Source of the DNA: Salinisphaera sp. UBA1666
GTDB lineage: Bacteria; Pseudomonadota; Gammaproteobacteria; Nevskiales; Salinisphaeraceae
DNA length: 10,293 nt
Assembly: GCA_002320455.1 (NCBI GenBank)
Contig: DCKU01000038.1
Location: 1-10,293 of the forward strand
Direction: 5' to 3'
The notes beneath the pieces were generated by a model that saw only the letters and a program-made list of their open reading frames with translations, did not search any database and was not told where the DNA came from. Made by a program: the position numbers and the translations under genes. Shown here in pieces: positions 1-6,126 of the stretch; the first letter of the stretch is position 1, and the number at the start of each line of letters is the position of its first letter.

Positions 1-20
1 ATGGCGCGCCCGGCTGGATT
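1..20. repeat. Direct repeat of the tRNA-Arg 3' end
   Basis: These 20 bases are identical to 186-205, which is the 3' end of the tRNA-Arg gene (CCA, discriminator, acceptor strand and part of the T-arm) plus one flanking base. The similarity stops abruptly after position 20, so this is a fragment and not a second tRNA gene. A detached copy of a tRNA 3' end is what site-specific integration into a tRNA gene leaves behind, so it may be an old attachment-site remnant. The window starts here, so the repeat may extend further left. Confidence 0.75.
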
Positions 21-53
21 ATTCGCGGCTTGCGCCGCTCACCCCTTCGGGGC

Positions 54-74
54 CGATGCGGCTCAGCCGCATCG
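54..74. repeat. Perfect palindrome, 10-bp arms
   Basis: CGATGCGGCT at 54-63 and AGCCGCATCG at 65-74 are exact reverse complements around one central base. It could fold as an 8-bp stem with a 5-base loop. No T-run follows on either strand, so it is not a convincing intrinsic terminator. A short CCCC-TTC-GGGG hairpin lies just before it at 42-52. Nothing else gene-like is visible in 21-119. Confidence 0.6.
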
Positions 75-119
75 TTCGTCTGCGCTAGCGCGCAGCCGTC
101 GAACCATGATTTTTAATTG

Positions 120-133
120 TCGCTGGTTCGAAT
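120..133. repeat. Inverted 14-bp copy of the tRNA T-arm
   Basis: TCGCTGGTTCGAAT here is the exact reverse complement of 203-216, the T-arm region of the neighbouring tRNA-Arg gene. In a minus-strand transcript running past the tRNA, this trailer segment could pair with the T-arm. The rest of the tRNA does not follow, so it is a fragment. Confidence 0.75.
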
Positions 134-147
134 GGCGAGTCAGATAT

Positions 148-190
148 GCCATTCATATGGGCCACGCTGCGCGCGGCCCATATGAATGGC
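148..190. repeat. Perfect 16-bp inverted repeat at the tRNA 3' end
   Basis: Arms 148-163 and 175-190 are perfect reverse complements around an 11-base spacer. The right arm overlaps the last four bases of the tRNA gene (CCA and the discriminator base). In the precursor transcript the stem would therefore begin inside the mature tRNA end. No T-run follows on the minus strand, so it does not look like a standard rho-independent terminator. It could be a processing signal or a mobile palindrome. Confidence 0.75.
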
Positions 191-262
191 GCGCCCGGCT
201 GGATTCGAACCAGCGACCGTCGGTTTAGAAGACCGATGCTCTATCCCCTGAGCTACGGGCGC
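187..262 (-). tRNA. tRNA-Arg (anticodon UCU)
   Basis: Read on the minus strand, 76 bases fold as a complete tRNA. The 7-bp acceptor stem pairs GCGCCCG with CGGGCGC, followed by discriminator G and an encoded CCA. The D-arm contains AGCTCAGGGGATAGAGC. The anticodon stem TCGGT/ACCGA carries the 7-base loop CTTCTAA, giving anticodon TCT, which reads AGA (and AGG) arginine codons. The T-arm contains GGTTCGAATCC. All pairings look intact, so the gene appears functional. Its 3' side faces the window start, where pieces of its own sequence recur at 1-20 and 120-133, and a perfect hairpin overlaps its CCA end. Confidence 0.97.
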
Positions 263-395
263 ATTGCTACAGAATGCGCCAATATTGTGCCTGCCCCGGC
301 CGGTAGCGCGCCAGCGGCCGATTGTCGGCTCGTGCAACGACGTATCGCCACGATCCCTTGTAGGCTGGTTACTGTTCACTCAAATTGTTGCCCTT

Positions 396-402
396 GGGAG
401 GG
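396..402 (+). promoter_or_regulatory. Shine-Dalgarno site deciding the GTG start of the aldehyde dehydrogenase
   Basis: GGGAGGG ends six bases before GTG 409. The other in-frame starts are TTG 385, upstream of this site, and ATG 424, 21 bases beyond it. Spacing therefore favours GTG 409. Confidence 0.75.
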
Positions 403-408
403 TTCAAC

Positions 409-1884
409 GTGTCGAATCAATCCATGACAACCGAAGACAACGGCACAGCCGTCTACCGCCAGTTCATCGGCGGTCAGTGGTCGGACGGCGGCGGCCAGTC
501 GCTGGACGTGACCAACCCCGCCACCGGCGCCATGGTCGGGCGGCTAAACTTGTCGACGACCGACGACGCTCAGGCAGCCCTGGAAGCCGCCGATCGCGCG
601 TTTGCTTCCTGGCGCCGCACGACGGCCAAGCACCGTGCGGATTTGCTGCTCAGGCTCGTCGAACTGCTCCAGGAGCACAGCGAGCGTCTCGCGCGGCTGA
701 TCACGGCCGAACAAGGTAAGCCGCTGACCGAGTCACGGGCTGACGTCGGCATGTGCGGCGATCTGATCCGTTTTGCCGCCGAAAACACGCGTCGCCTGGA
801 AGGCGATATCGTGCCCGCCGACGACCCGAACGAGCAGATCTGGATTCAGAAGGTGCCCCACGGCGTGGTCGTCGGCATCACGGCCTGGAATTTCCCGGCC
901 GCGCTGATCGGCCGCAAGCTGGGTCCGGCACTGGCCGCCGGCAACACCATCGTGCTGAAGCCCTCGGAAGAAACGCCGCTCACGGCGATGGAAATCGTCG
1001 AGCTGGCCCGCCAGGCCGGGATTCCCGACGGCGTGGTCAACCTTGTGAACGGCCACGGCCAGGATGTGGGCAACCATCTGGTGACCAGCCCCATCACGCA
1101 GCTGGTCTCCATGACCGGCAGTGTGCGCGGCGGGCGCGAGATCGCCAAGGCCGCGGCCCCGCATCTTAAGGTTGTGCGGCTGGAGCTGGGCGGCAAGGCC
1201 CCCTTCATCGTCATGGACGACGCCGAGCTGGAGCCGGCCGTCGAGGCCGCGATCGTGTCGCGCTTTTCCAACAACGGCCAGGTCTGTACTTGCAACGAGC
1301 GTATGTATGTCCACGCCGGCATCTACGATCGCTTCCTGGACCGCTTCAAGCAGCGCGTGGCCGAGCTCAAGGTCGGTGATCCGCTCAAGCACGAGGACGT
1401 GGACATGGGCCCCAAGATCTCCAGCGGCGAGCTCGACAAGGTCCACGACATGGTCCAGCGCGCCATCGACGCCGGCGCGAACCTGGAAACCGGCGGCCAG
1501 CGGCTCACCGGCGGCGAGTACGACGACGGCTTCTATTACGCCCCGACCGTGCTCACCGGCGTATCCAACGATATGGAGATCATGCAGGAAGAGATCTTCG
1601 GCCCGGTGGTGCCCATTATGAAGGTGGACTCCTTCGAGCAGGCCATCGAGTACGCCAACGTATCCGAATACGGTCTGTCGGCCTATCTGTTCACCAACGA
1701 CGTCAAACGCTTGATGAACACCGTGCACGATCTAGACTTTGGCGAGATCTACGTCAACCGCGGCGGCGGCGAATCAGTCCAGGGTTTCCACAAGGGCTAT
1801 CGCAATAGCGGCATCGGCGGCGAAGACGGCAAATATGGGCTAGAGGCCTACGTTAAGAACAAGACGATGTACGTCCACTTCTAA
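409..1884 (+). CDS. aldA: NAD(P)-dependent aldehyde dehydrogenase, AldA (lactaldehyde/glycolaldehyde) type
   Basis: This 491-residue cytosolic enzyme of the aldehyde dehydrogenase superfamily oxidises an aldehyde to its carboxylate with NAD(P)+. Visible hallmarks are the WNFP motif with the oxyanion Asn161, the cofactor-site TGS-V-x-G turn, LELGGKAP with Glu259, and GQVCTC with catalytic Cys293. The C-terminal stretch (NRGGGE, GFHKGYRNSGIGGEDGK) closely follows E. coli AldA, a 479-residue lactaldehyde and glycolaldehyde dehydrogenase, so that substrate class is the best guess. Succinate-semialdehyde-type enzymes are the main alternative. GTG 409 was chosen from the GGGAGGG site. The gene stands alone after the divergent tRNA and ends at a strong terminator. 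The family is certain; the exact substrate is inferred from remembered sequence similarity. Confidence 0.93.
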   Translation: MSNQSMTTEDNGTAVYRQFIGGQWSDGGGQSLDVTNPATGAMVGRLNLSTTDDAQAALEAADRAFASWRRTTAKHRADLLLRLVELLQEHSERLARLITAEQGKPLTESRADVGMCGDLIRFAAENTRRLEGDIVPADDPNEQIWIQKVPHGVVVGITAWNFPAALIGRKLGPALAAGNTIVLKPSEETPLTAMEIVELARQAGIPDGVVNLVNGHGQDVGNHLVTSPITQLVSMTGSVRGGREIAKAAAPHLKVVRLELGGKAPFIVMDDAELEPAVEAAIVSRFSNNGQVCTCNERMYVHAGIYDRFLDRFKQRVAELKVGDPLKHEDVDMGPKISSGELDKVHDMVQRAIDAGANLETGGQRLTGGEYDDGFYYAPTVLTGVSNDMEIMQEEIFGPVVPIMKVDSFEQAIEYANVSEYGLSAYLFTNDVKRLMNTVHDLDFGEIYVNRGGGESVQGFHKGYRNSGIGGEDGKYGLEAYVKNKTMYVHF

Positions 1885-1907
1885 ACCCGCCCCCGTACCA
1901 CGCACAA

Positions 1908-1935
1908 AAAAGCCGGCTCGTCGGAGCCGGCTTTT
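1908..1935. terminator. Bidirectional intrinsic terminator
   Basis: A perfect 12-bp stem (AAAAGCCGGCTC / GAGCCGGCTTTT) closes a 4-base GTCG loop. The T-run is four bases on the plus strand and six on the minus strand, counting the A-run 1905-1910. It lies between the convergent aldehyde dehydrogenase and EF-hand genes and can end transcription from both. Confidence 0.92.
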
Positions 1936-1943
1936 CTACAAGC

Positions 1944-1960
1944 AGCGTTTTGAAAACGCT
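1944..1960. repeat. Small palindrome at the end of the EF-hand gene
   Basis: AGCGTTTT and AAAACGCT flank a single G. The palindrome touches the stop codon of the EF-hand gene. It may add to transcript-end structure next to the strong terminator, but no function can be shown. Confidence 0.4.
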
Positions 1961-2526
1961 TAGCCGTTATCGGCGCTATCCGTTTTTTGATCCTGCTTCT
2001 TCATGCTTTTCTTGTCGGCATCGCTCATGCCGCTGCCGGCCATGAAGGCCTGGATCCACTCAGAACGTGACACCTTGCCGTTATCGTCCTGATCCATCTT
2101 CTTGGCCATCTGGCTGTAGTAAGCCTGCTGGCGCTGTGACATCTGCGCGCTTTGCTGGGCCTCGTCGGACATGATCTCGTCGGTGTTCAACGAGCCGTCG
2201 CCGTTGGCATCCAGCGTTCCGAACGTACGCAGCGCCTGTGTCTGCGCGGCCGTCACGTATTCCAGCTGCGACACATTGCCGTTGCCGTCAAAATCCATCT
2301 GACGATACGCCATCTTGGCGACCGCTTCCGGCATGTTCGACAGCTCTTTTTCGGTCAGCGTGCCGTCGTTATCGGTATCCAGCATGCCGAACAGCATGCT
2401 GTTATCCGACTGCGCGCTATTCATGCCGTTTTGCATGTCATCGCCTGTGTTATTGGCCTGGGCGAATGCCATCGGTGCAGCAAACAGCGACGCGATAGCG
2501 GCAGACAGTGCGATTTCTTTCTTCAT
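1960..2526 (-). CDS. Secreted or periplasmic protein with four EF-hand calcium-binding loops
   Basis: This 188-residue protein starts with a Sec signal peptide: KK, a hydrophobic core, and a likely AFA cleavage after residue 22. Four 12-residue EF-hand loops follow: DTDNDGTLTEKE (50-61), DFDGNGNVSQLE (78-89), DANGDGSLNTDE (106-117) and DQDDNGKVSRSE (145-156). Each has acidic or Asn/Gly ligands at the expected places and Glu at position 12, so all four look able to bind Ca2+. The segments between loops are rich in Gln, Met and Ser, and the tail is Lys/Asp-rich. No enzymatic domain is present, so the role is probably calcium binding or sensing outside the cytoplasm. The Shine-Dalgarno match before the ATG is weak. 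It is transcribed away from the CoA-transferase gene, with about 180 bases between them, and converges on the aldehyde dehydrogenase. Confidence 0.9.
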   Translation of the reverse strand: MKKEIALSAAIASLFAAPMAFAQANNTGDDMQNGMNSAQSDNSMLFGMLDTDNDGTLTEKELSNMPEAVAKMAYRQMDFDGNGNVSQLEYVTAAQTQALRTFGTLDANGDGSLNTDEIMSDEAQQSAQMSQRQQAYYSQMAKKMDQDDNGKVSRSEWIQAFMAGSGMSDADKKSMKKQDQKTDSADNG

Positions 2527-2706
2527 GACGTTTTATTCGTCGTTGATGATGGCTCGACCGTAACAGCCGCCGCGGCCCGTCTGACAAGTCCTCGTTGCCA
2601 ATCTTCGTCGCCGGAAAAGTGCGACACTCGAGTCCTGCCGCGGCGGCGCCAACGCCTCGCGTACGATGGGTAGCCATCTACCTGCTCAATCGAAAAGGCA
2701 CGCTGT

Positions 2707-3924
2707 ATGGCGGGACCGTTTGAAGGTATTCGCGTTGTCGACACCACCTCGATGATCGCCGGGCCGCTGGCCACCATGATGCTCGGCGACCAGGGCGCCG
2801 ACATCATCAAGATCGAGCGCCCCGGCAGCGGGGATCACTCGCGCGAAGTTGCCGACCGGCGTAACGGCTGGTCGGCCTCGTTTCTACAGAACAACCGCTC
2901 CAAGCGCTCGGTGGCGCTGGATTTGAAACAAGACGATGGCATGGCTGCGCTGCACGCGATTCTTCGCGACGCCGACGTCTTCGTACAGAACTGGCGGCCC
3001 GGCGTGGCCGAGCGCCTCGGCCTGTCAGAAGCCGACGTGCGCGCCATACGCCCGGATATCGTCTATGTCTCGATTGCCGGTTTTGGCTTTGCCGGCGGCT
3101 GGGCCGACCGGCCCGTCTATGACCCGCTAATTCAAGCGCTCTCGGGCCTGGCCGCGGTCCAGGGCCAGGGCAGCGGCCGGCCGCATCTGGTGCGCACTAT
3201 CGTGCCCGACAAGGTCACCGCCCTTCAGGCCAGTCAGGCCATCGCGGCAGCCCTGTTTGCCCGCGAGCGAACCGGCCAGGGCGAGCACGTGCATATCTCC
3301 ATGCTCGATACGGTCGTGGCGTTCTTGTTTGCCTCCGACTTCTCGGACCAGACCTTCATCGGCGACGAGGTGCAAGAAAAATCCTGGGACGACGACAACG
3401 CCGGCCAGGATTATGTCGAGCTGATCTATGAAACCGCAGACGGTTTCATGGCCGTCAGCGCCCATACCGACGCCACCTGGCGCGGGCTGTCCAAGGCCGT
3501 CGACCGCCCCGAGTGGCTCGAGGACGAACGCTTTGCCACCGTTGCCGCCCGCGAGCAGAACAAATCTGCCCGCCTGCAACTCACCCAGGACGCACTGCGC
3601 GAAGACACCACCGGCAACTGGATGCAACGCCTGGCCGAACACGACGTCCCCTGCGCGCCCGTGCTGCGCCGCAGTGAAGTCATCGAGCACCCGCAGGTCA
3701 TCGCCAACGACACCATTCTAGAGATGGACCACCCCGGAGCCGGCCTAATCCGCACCCCGCGCCCACCGGCCCGGTTCGATACGTTTCAGGCCGCGCAACC
3801 CGCCCCGGCGCGAGTGCTGGGCGCCGACACCCGCGCCGTCCTGTCCGAAGCCGGCTATCACGACGATGCCCTGGACGCCCTATTTGCCAGCGGCGCCGCC
3901 GCCGAAGCCGAGCCCCACGCATGA
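2707..3924 (+). CDS. CaiB/BaiF family (class III) CoA-transferase
   Basis: This 405-residue cytosolic enzyme moves CoA between carboxylic acids, as formyl-CoA:oxalate and carnitine CoA-transferases do. The N-terminal block GIRVVDTTSMIAGPLATMML followed by ADIIKIERPGSGD is diagnostic, and the length is normal for the family. Asp168, in PDKVTALQAS, sits where the catalytic aspartate lies in Frc (Asp169). The central region contains the family's typical GxGxxG-poor, Ala/Asp-rich large domain, and nothing appears truncated. An AAAGG site lies 8 bases before the ATG. The stop overlaps the next gene's start (ATGA), indicating an operon with translational coupling to the glutathione transferase. The acyl substrate cannot be read from the sequence. 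The family call is secure. Confidence 0.94.
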   Translation: MAGPFEGIRVVDTTSMIAGPLATMMLGDQGADIIKIERPGSGDHSREVADRRNGWSASFLQNNRSKRSVALDLKQDDGMAALHAILRDADVFVQNWRPGVAERLGLSEADVRAIRPDIVYVSIAGFGFAGGWADRPVYDPLIQALSGLAAVQGQGSGRPHLVRTIVPDKVTALQASQAIAAALFARERTGQGEHVHISMLDTVVAFLFASDFSDQTFIGDEVQEKSWDDDNAGQDYVELIYETADGFMAVSAHTDATWRGLSKAVDRPEWLEDERFATVAAREQNKSARLQLTQDALREDTTGNWMQRLAEHDVPCAPVLRRSEVIEHPQVIANDTILEMDHPGAGLIRTPRPPARFDTFQAAQPAPARVLGADTRAVLSEAGYHDDALDALFASGAAAEAEPHA

Positions 3925-4673
3925 TCGATTTCTACTACGCGCCCACGCCCAACGGCTGGAAAGTCGCCGTCATGCTCGAAGAAACAGGCCTGGACTACCA
4001 ACTCCAACCGATGGCACTCCACGACGGCGATCAGTTCGCCCCGGCGTTTTTGGCCATCAGCCCGAATGCCAAAATGCCGGCCATCGTCGATCACTACCCG
4101 CCGGCCGGCTACGGCGAAGCCGCCCTGCCCGTCTTCGAGTCGGCCGCCATTCTCATATATCTCGCCGAAAAGAGCGGCCAATTCGCCCCGCCGGAGTCGC
4201 ATCGGCGCCAACGCAAAGAACTCGCCGAATGGCTGTTCTGGCAAACCGGCAGCCAGGGCCCCATGGGCGGCCAGCTCAGCCACTACAAAAACTATGCGCC
4301 GGAGGACGAACGAAGCTACGGCTTTGATCGCTATCTCGGCGAATACGAGCGTACCCAGGCCGTGCTGGAAAACCGCCTGCGCGACCGGCCTTATATTCTG
4401 GGCAACGATTACAGCATCGCCGACATGCAAGCCTTCCCTTGGGCATTCATCGCCAAGCCGCTGGGCTCCTCGCTCGACTCGTTCCCGAACGTCGCCGACT
4501 GGCGCGAACGCATCAAGAACCGCCCCGCCGTCCAACGCGCTATCAACTTGCTCAAAGACAACCAGAACCGCGGCGAGAACAAACGCACGGTCGATAACGA
4601 TTCAGAAACGTTCAACCAGAACGCCGATCGGCTGCTTGCTATTGGCAAGAGCATGAGGAACGATCAGGCTTAA
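3921..4673 (+). CDS. yfcG: Glutathione S-transferase, nu-class (YfcG/YghU-like)
   Basis: The 250-residue protein has a thioredoxin-fold N-terminal domain (about 1-87) and an all-helical C-terminal domain (about 95-210). The N-terminus APTPNGWKV matches the YfcG active-site segment, including Thr9 and Asn11, which in YfcG serve a disulfide-bond reductase activity on glutathionylated substrates. Pro53 in MPAIVD is the cis-proline, and ESAAILIYLAEK (73-84) is the glutathione gamma-glutamyl-binding motif. LFWQ and GPMGGQ are also shared with YfcG. A charged Asn/Lys/Asp-rich tail of about 35 residues extends beyond the length of E. coli YfcG. It overlaps the CoA-transferase by 4 bases and is probably co-translated with it. 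This pairing suggests thiol or thioester chemistry, possibly glutathione conjugate or CoA-ester detoxification, which is inference only. Confidence 0.93.
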   Translation: MIDFYYAPTPNGWKVAVMLEETGLDYQLQPMALHDGDQFAPAFLAISPNAKMPAIVDHYPPAGYGEAALPVFESAAILIYLAEKSGQFAPPESHRRQRKELAEWLFWQTGSQGPMGGQLSHYKNYAPEDERSYGFDRYLGEYERTQAVLENRLRDRPYILGNDYSIADMQAFPWAFIAKPLGSSLDSFPNVADWRERIKNRPAVQRAINLLKDNQNRGENKRTVDNDSETFNQNADRLLAIGKSMRNDQA

Positions 4674-4677
4674 TTGT

Positions 4678-4698
4678 GATTGAGAGGGCGGCTCAATC
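4678..4698 (+). other. Weak stem-loop just after the glutathione transferase
   Basis: GATTGAG (4678-4684) and CTCAATC (4692-4698) form a 7-bp stem with a 7-base loop, four bases after the stop codon. There is no real T-run, so it may only protect or help end the mRNA. Confidence 0.35.
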
Positions 4699-4726
4699 CT
4701 TTGGCCAACAAGCCAAGTGATGAACC

Positions 4727-4742
4727 GGCCGCTCATGCGGCC
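4727..4742 (+). terminator. Candidate terminator hairpin of the CoA-transferase operon
   Basis: GGCCGC (4727-4732), loop TCAT and GCGGCC (4737-4742) form a perfect GC-rich 6-bp stem. It is followed by TTAAAA, which is a poor U-tract. It lies just before the IS3-family insertion and is the most likely end of the upstream operon. Confidence 0.4.
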
Positions 4743-4753
4743 TTAAAACCGTG

Positions 4754-4756
4754 GTC
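4754..4756. repeat. Target-site duplication (left copy, GTC)
   Basis: GTC precedes the left end of the IS3-family element. The same three bases follow its right end at 6018-6020. Three-base duplications are usual for this family. Confidence 0.75.
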
Positions 4757-4780
4757 TGGAGTGGCCCGGTTTTCACGGAC
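4757..4780. repeat. IS3-family left terminal inverted repeat
   Basis: It begins TGGAGTGGCCCGG and ends TCACGGAC. The last eight bases and the TGG and CCGG blocks are identical to the reverse complement of 5994-6017. Confidence 0.85.
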
Positions 4781-4820
4781 ATCACCAAGAAGGGACAATC
4801 GATCCCAAGGAGATGTCCGA

Positions 4821-5123
4821 ATGGCCCAACGCAAACAGTTTTCCAAGCAGTTCAAGCTTCAGGCAATCGAGTTGCTCGAGCAGTCTGGCCGCCAAGCCAC
4901 CGAAGTGGCTCGTGAGCTTGGCGTTCGCCGGAATCAGCTCTACAAGTGGCAGGCCGAGTTCCAGGCCAAAGGCGAGGAGCAGGCCTTTCAAGGCCCCGGT
5001 CGGCCCGCTGCGGCCAGTGAGCAATCAGAGATTGAGTCCTTACGCCGCGAGGTCGCACAGCTCAAAGAGGAGAACGCGATCTTAAAAAAAGCGGCGGCGT
5101 ACTTCGCGCGCGAGCTGCCGTGA
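4821..5123 (+). CDS. IS3-family transposase OrfA (DNA-binding/regulatory part)
   Basis: This 100-residue protein has an N-terminal helix-turn-helix (about 10-45; FSKQFKLQAIELL, VARELGVRRNQLYKW) that recognises the element ends. A C-terminal leucine-zipper-like coiled coil (about 68-95; SLRREVAQLKEENAILKKAA) mediates multimerisation. ATG 4821 is preceded by AAGGAGA with a 7-base gap, which is why this start was preferred to longer in-frame openings. The gene ends in GTGA, overlapping orfB. Alone it normally acts as a regulator. Joined to OrfB by a -1 frameshift it gives the active transposase. Confidence 0.94.
   Translation: MAQRKQFSKQFKLQAIELLEQSGRQATEVARELGVRRNQLYKWQAEFQAKGEEQAFQGPGRPAAASEQSEIESLRREVAQLKEENAILKKAAAYFARELP
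5084..5090 (+). promoter_or_regulatory. Programmed -1 frameshift site (A7)
   Basis: Seven A residues read as TTA-AAA-AAA-GCG in the orfA frame. Slipping back one base gives AGC-GGC-GGC-GTA..., which stays open to and through orfB in the -1 frame. This matches the A6G/A7 slippery heptamers used by IS3-family elements. A downstream stimulatory hairpin was not worked out. Confidence 0.8.
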
Positions 5124-5986
5124 AGTACGCGTTCATCCGCTCTGCACAAAGCGCGCATCGAGTGACTACGCTCTGTCGCGTGCTCGGTGTGAGCCGATCT
5201 GGCTTCTACGATTGGCAGTGTCGCAAGCGATCGCAACGAGCGCAGCACGACGAGACGCTGATCACTCGCATCAGCGCGATACAGCGGGCGTCGCGACAAG
5301 CGTATGGCTACCGCAAAAGCTGGGCCGCGCTCAAACGCGAGGGAACGAGCTGCGGCAAGCATCGGGTGGCGCGCCTGCGACGCGAGCATGGGATCTGGGC
5401 GAAGCGGCGGCGCCGCTTTGTTACGGCAACGCGCGCACGACATACCGTCGATCGGGCACCGAATCGCCTCGGCCGACGTTTTCAAACCGGCGCACCAGAT
5501 CGCGTCTGGGTCGGCGACGTCACTTTCATCCCGACGCGCGAAGGCTGGCTCTATCTCGCCGTACAGATTGATTTGTATGCCCGCGCTGTCGTTGGCTGGG
5601 CGATGAGCTCTCGGAATAACACGGCGCTCGTGGCCAACGCGTTAGACATGGCGATCGAGCAACGACAGCCCAAAACCGGTCTGATCCATCACACCGACCA
5701 GGGCCAGACCTATATCGCGGCGTCTTATCAGAAGCGTCTACGAGATCACGGCATGATCTCGAGCATGTCCCGGCGCGGCGACTGCTGGGATAACGCGGTG
5801 GCCGAAAGTTTCTTTGCGACGCTCAAATTCGAACTGATGGATCGCAAACCGTTCGAGTCGAGACGAGCTGCTCGGGCTGCGATCTTCGAATACATCGAGG
5901 TGTTCTATAACCGCCAACGGCTGCATCAAACGTTGGGCTATCGAACACCGCTGGAAGTCGAGGAAGCGTCTGGATCTGACGCTTAA
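5120..5986 (+). CDS. IS3-family transposase OrfB (DDE catalytic part)
   Basis: The 288-residue protein carries the retroviral-integrase-like (rve) core. The catalytic triad is Asp133 (WVGDVTF), Asp193 (HHTDQG) and Glu229 (NAVAESFF). There are 35 residues between the second Asp and the Glu, the canonical DD(35)E spacing. The N-terminal HTH_21-like region (about 1-95; CRVLGVSRSGFYDW, AYGYRKSWAAL) and the C-terminal YNRQRLHQTLGYRTP block are also family signatures. The second motif reads DQGQTY instead of the common DRGSQY, but the catalytic residue is kept. The annotated GTG overlaps the orfA stop by 4 bases. The main product is probably the OrfAB fusion made by frameshifting at 5084-5090. The protein looks complete. 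Confidence 0.95.
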   Translation: MKYAFIRSAQSAHRVTTLCRVLGVSRSGFYDWQCRKRSQRAQHDETLITRISAIQRASRQAYGYRKSWAALKREGTSCGKHRVARLRREHGIWAKRRRRFVTATRARHTVDRAPNRLGRRFQTGAPDRVWVGDVTFIPTREGWLYLAVQIDLYARAVVGWAMSSRNNTALVANALDMAIEQRQPKTGLIHHTDQGQTYIAASYQKRLRDHGMISSMSRRGDCWDNAVAESFFATLKFELMDRKPFESRRAARAAIFEYIEVFYNRQRLHQTLGYRTPLEVEEASGSDA

Positions 5987-5993
5987 TTCATCC

Positions 5994-6017
5994 GTCCGTG
6001 ACAGCCGGACCAGCTCA
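5994..6017. repeat. IS3-family right terminal inverted repeat
   Basis: The reverse complement begins TGAGCTGGTCCGG and ends TCACGGAC. It matches the left end at 18 of 24 positions. Confidence 0.85.
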
Positions 6018-6020
6018 GTC
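6018..6020. repeat. Target-site duplication (right copy, GTC)
   Basis: GTC directly follows the right end of the IS3-family element and equals 4754-4756. Confidence 0.75.
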
Positions 6021-6126
6021 TGTCCCCTATTATCCTGTCCCCGGATCCCAAATCCAATTACCGCAGATCAGTATACTGTCCCCAGATACTAAATTACCGC
6101 AGATCAGTATACTGTCCCCAGATACT
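6021..6126. repeat. TGTCCCC repeat cluster with two identical 35-base units
   Basis: TGTCCCC occurs four times (6021, 6036, 6077, 6113). The last two lie in identical 35-base units, 6056-6090 and 6092-6126, with a 36-base period. Each unit contains the perfect palindrome CAGTATACTG directly before TCCCC, and then AGATACT, which partly inverts AGTAT. The first two copies are degenerate (CTATTATC and GGATCC contexts). The cluster lies between an IS3-family element and the 33-bp inverted repeat. It abuts the latter with one shared base. It contains no gene. Confidence 0.85.

Larger units (their letters stand above)
4757..6017 (+). mobile_element. Complete IS3-family insertion sequence (1261 bp)
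   Basis: The ends were placed by three agreeing signs. The inverted repeats 4757-4780 and 5994-6017 match at 18 of 24 positions. Both ends begin with TG (CA on the right). A GTC duplication flanks the element. Inside are orfA and orfB in the standard overlapping, -1-related layout with an A7 slippery site. The size is typical for IS3-family elements. The transposase resembles the IS3/IS51 subgroups. The intact ends and reading frames suggest it is still active or arrived recently. It inserted between the glutathione transferase gene and the TGTCCCC repeat region. Confidence 0.93.

Noticed and set aside
1..228. Open frame covering the window start and running into the tRNA
   Set aside because: It overlaps the tRNA gene and the hairpins, has no ribosome site visible and no domain.
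385..408. Upstream TTG start for the aldehyde dehydrogenase
   Set aside because: It precedes the GGGAGGG site, which is correctly spaced for GTG 409.
733..1728. Long 331-codon open frame on the minus strand inside the aldehyde dehydrogenase gene
   Set aside because: It is antisense to a clearly conserved enzyme in GC-rich DNA, where such frames are common. Its translation is His/Val/Asp-rich, shows no recognisable domain and has no ribosome site.
3127..4535. Two long minus-strand frames (3127-3690 and 3858-4535) across the CoA-transferase and glutathione transferase
   Set aside because: Both are antisense to well-conserved coding sequence and lack domains or start signals. They are codon-bias shadows.
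6056..6126. CRISPR-like appearance of the two 35-base repeats
   Set aside because: There are only two copies with a one-base gap, so there is no spacer, and no cas genes are nearby.
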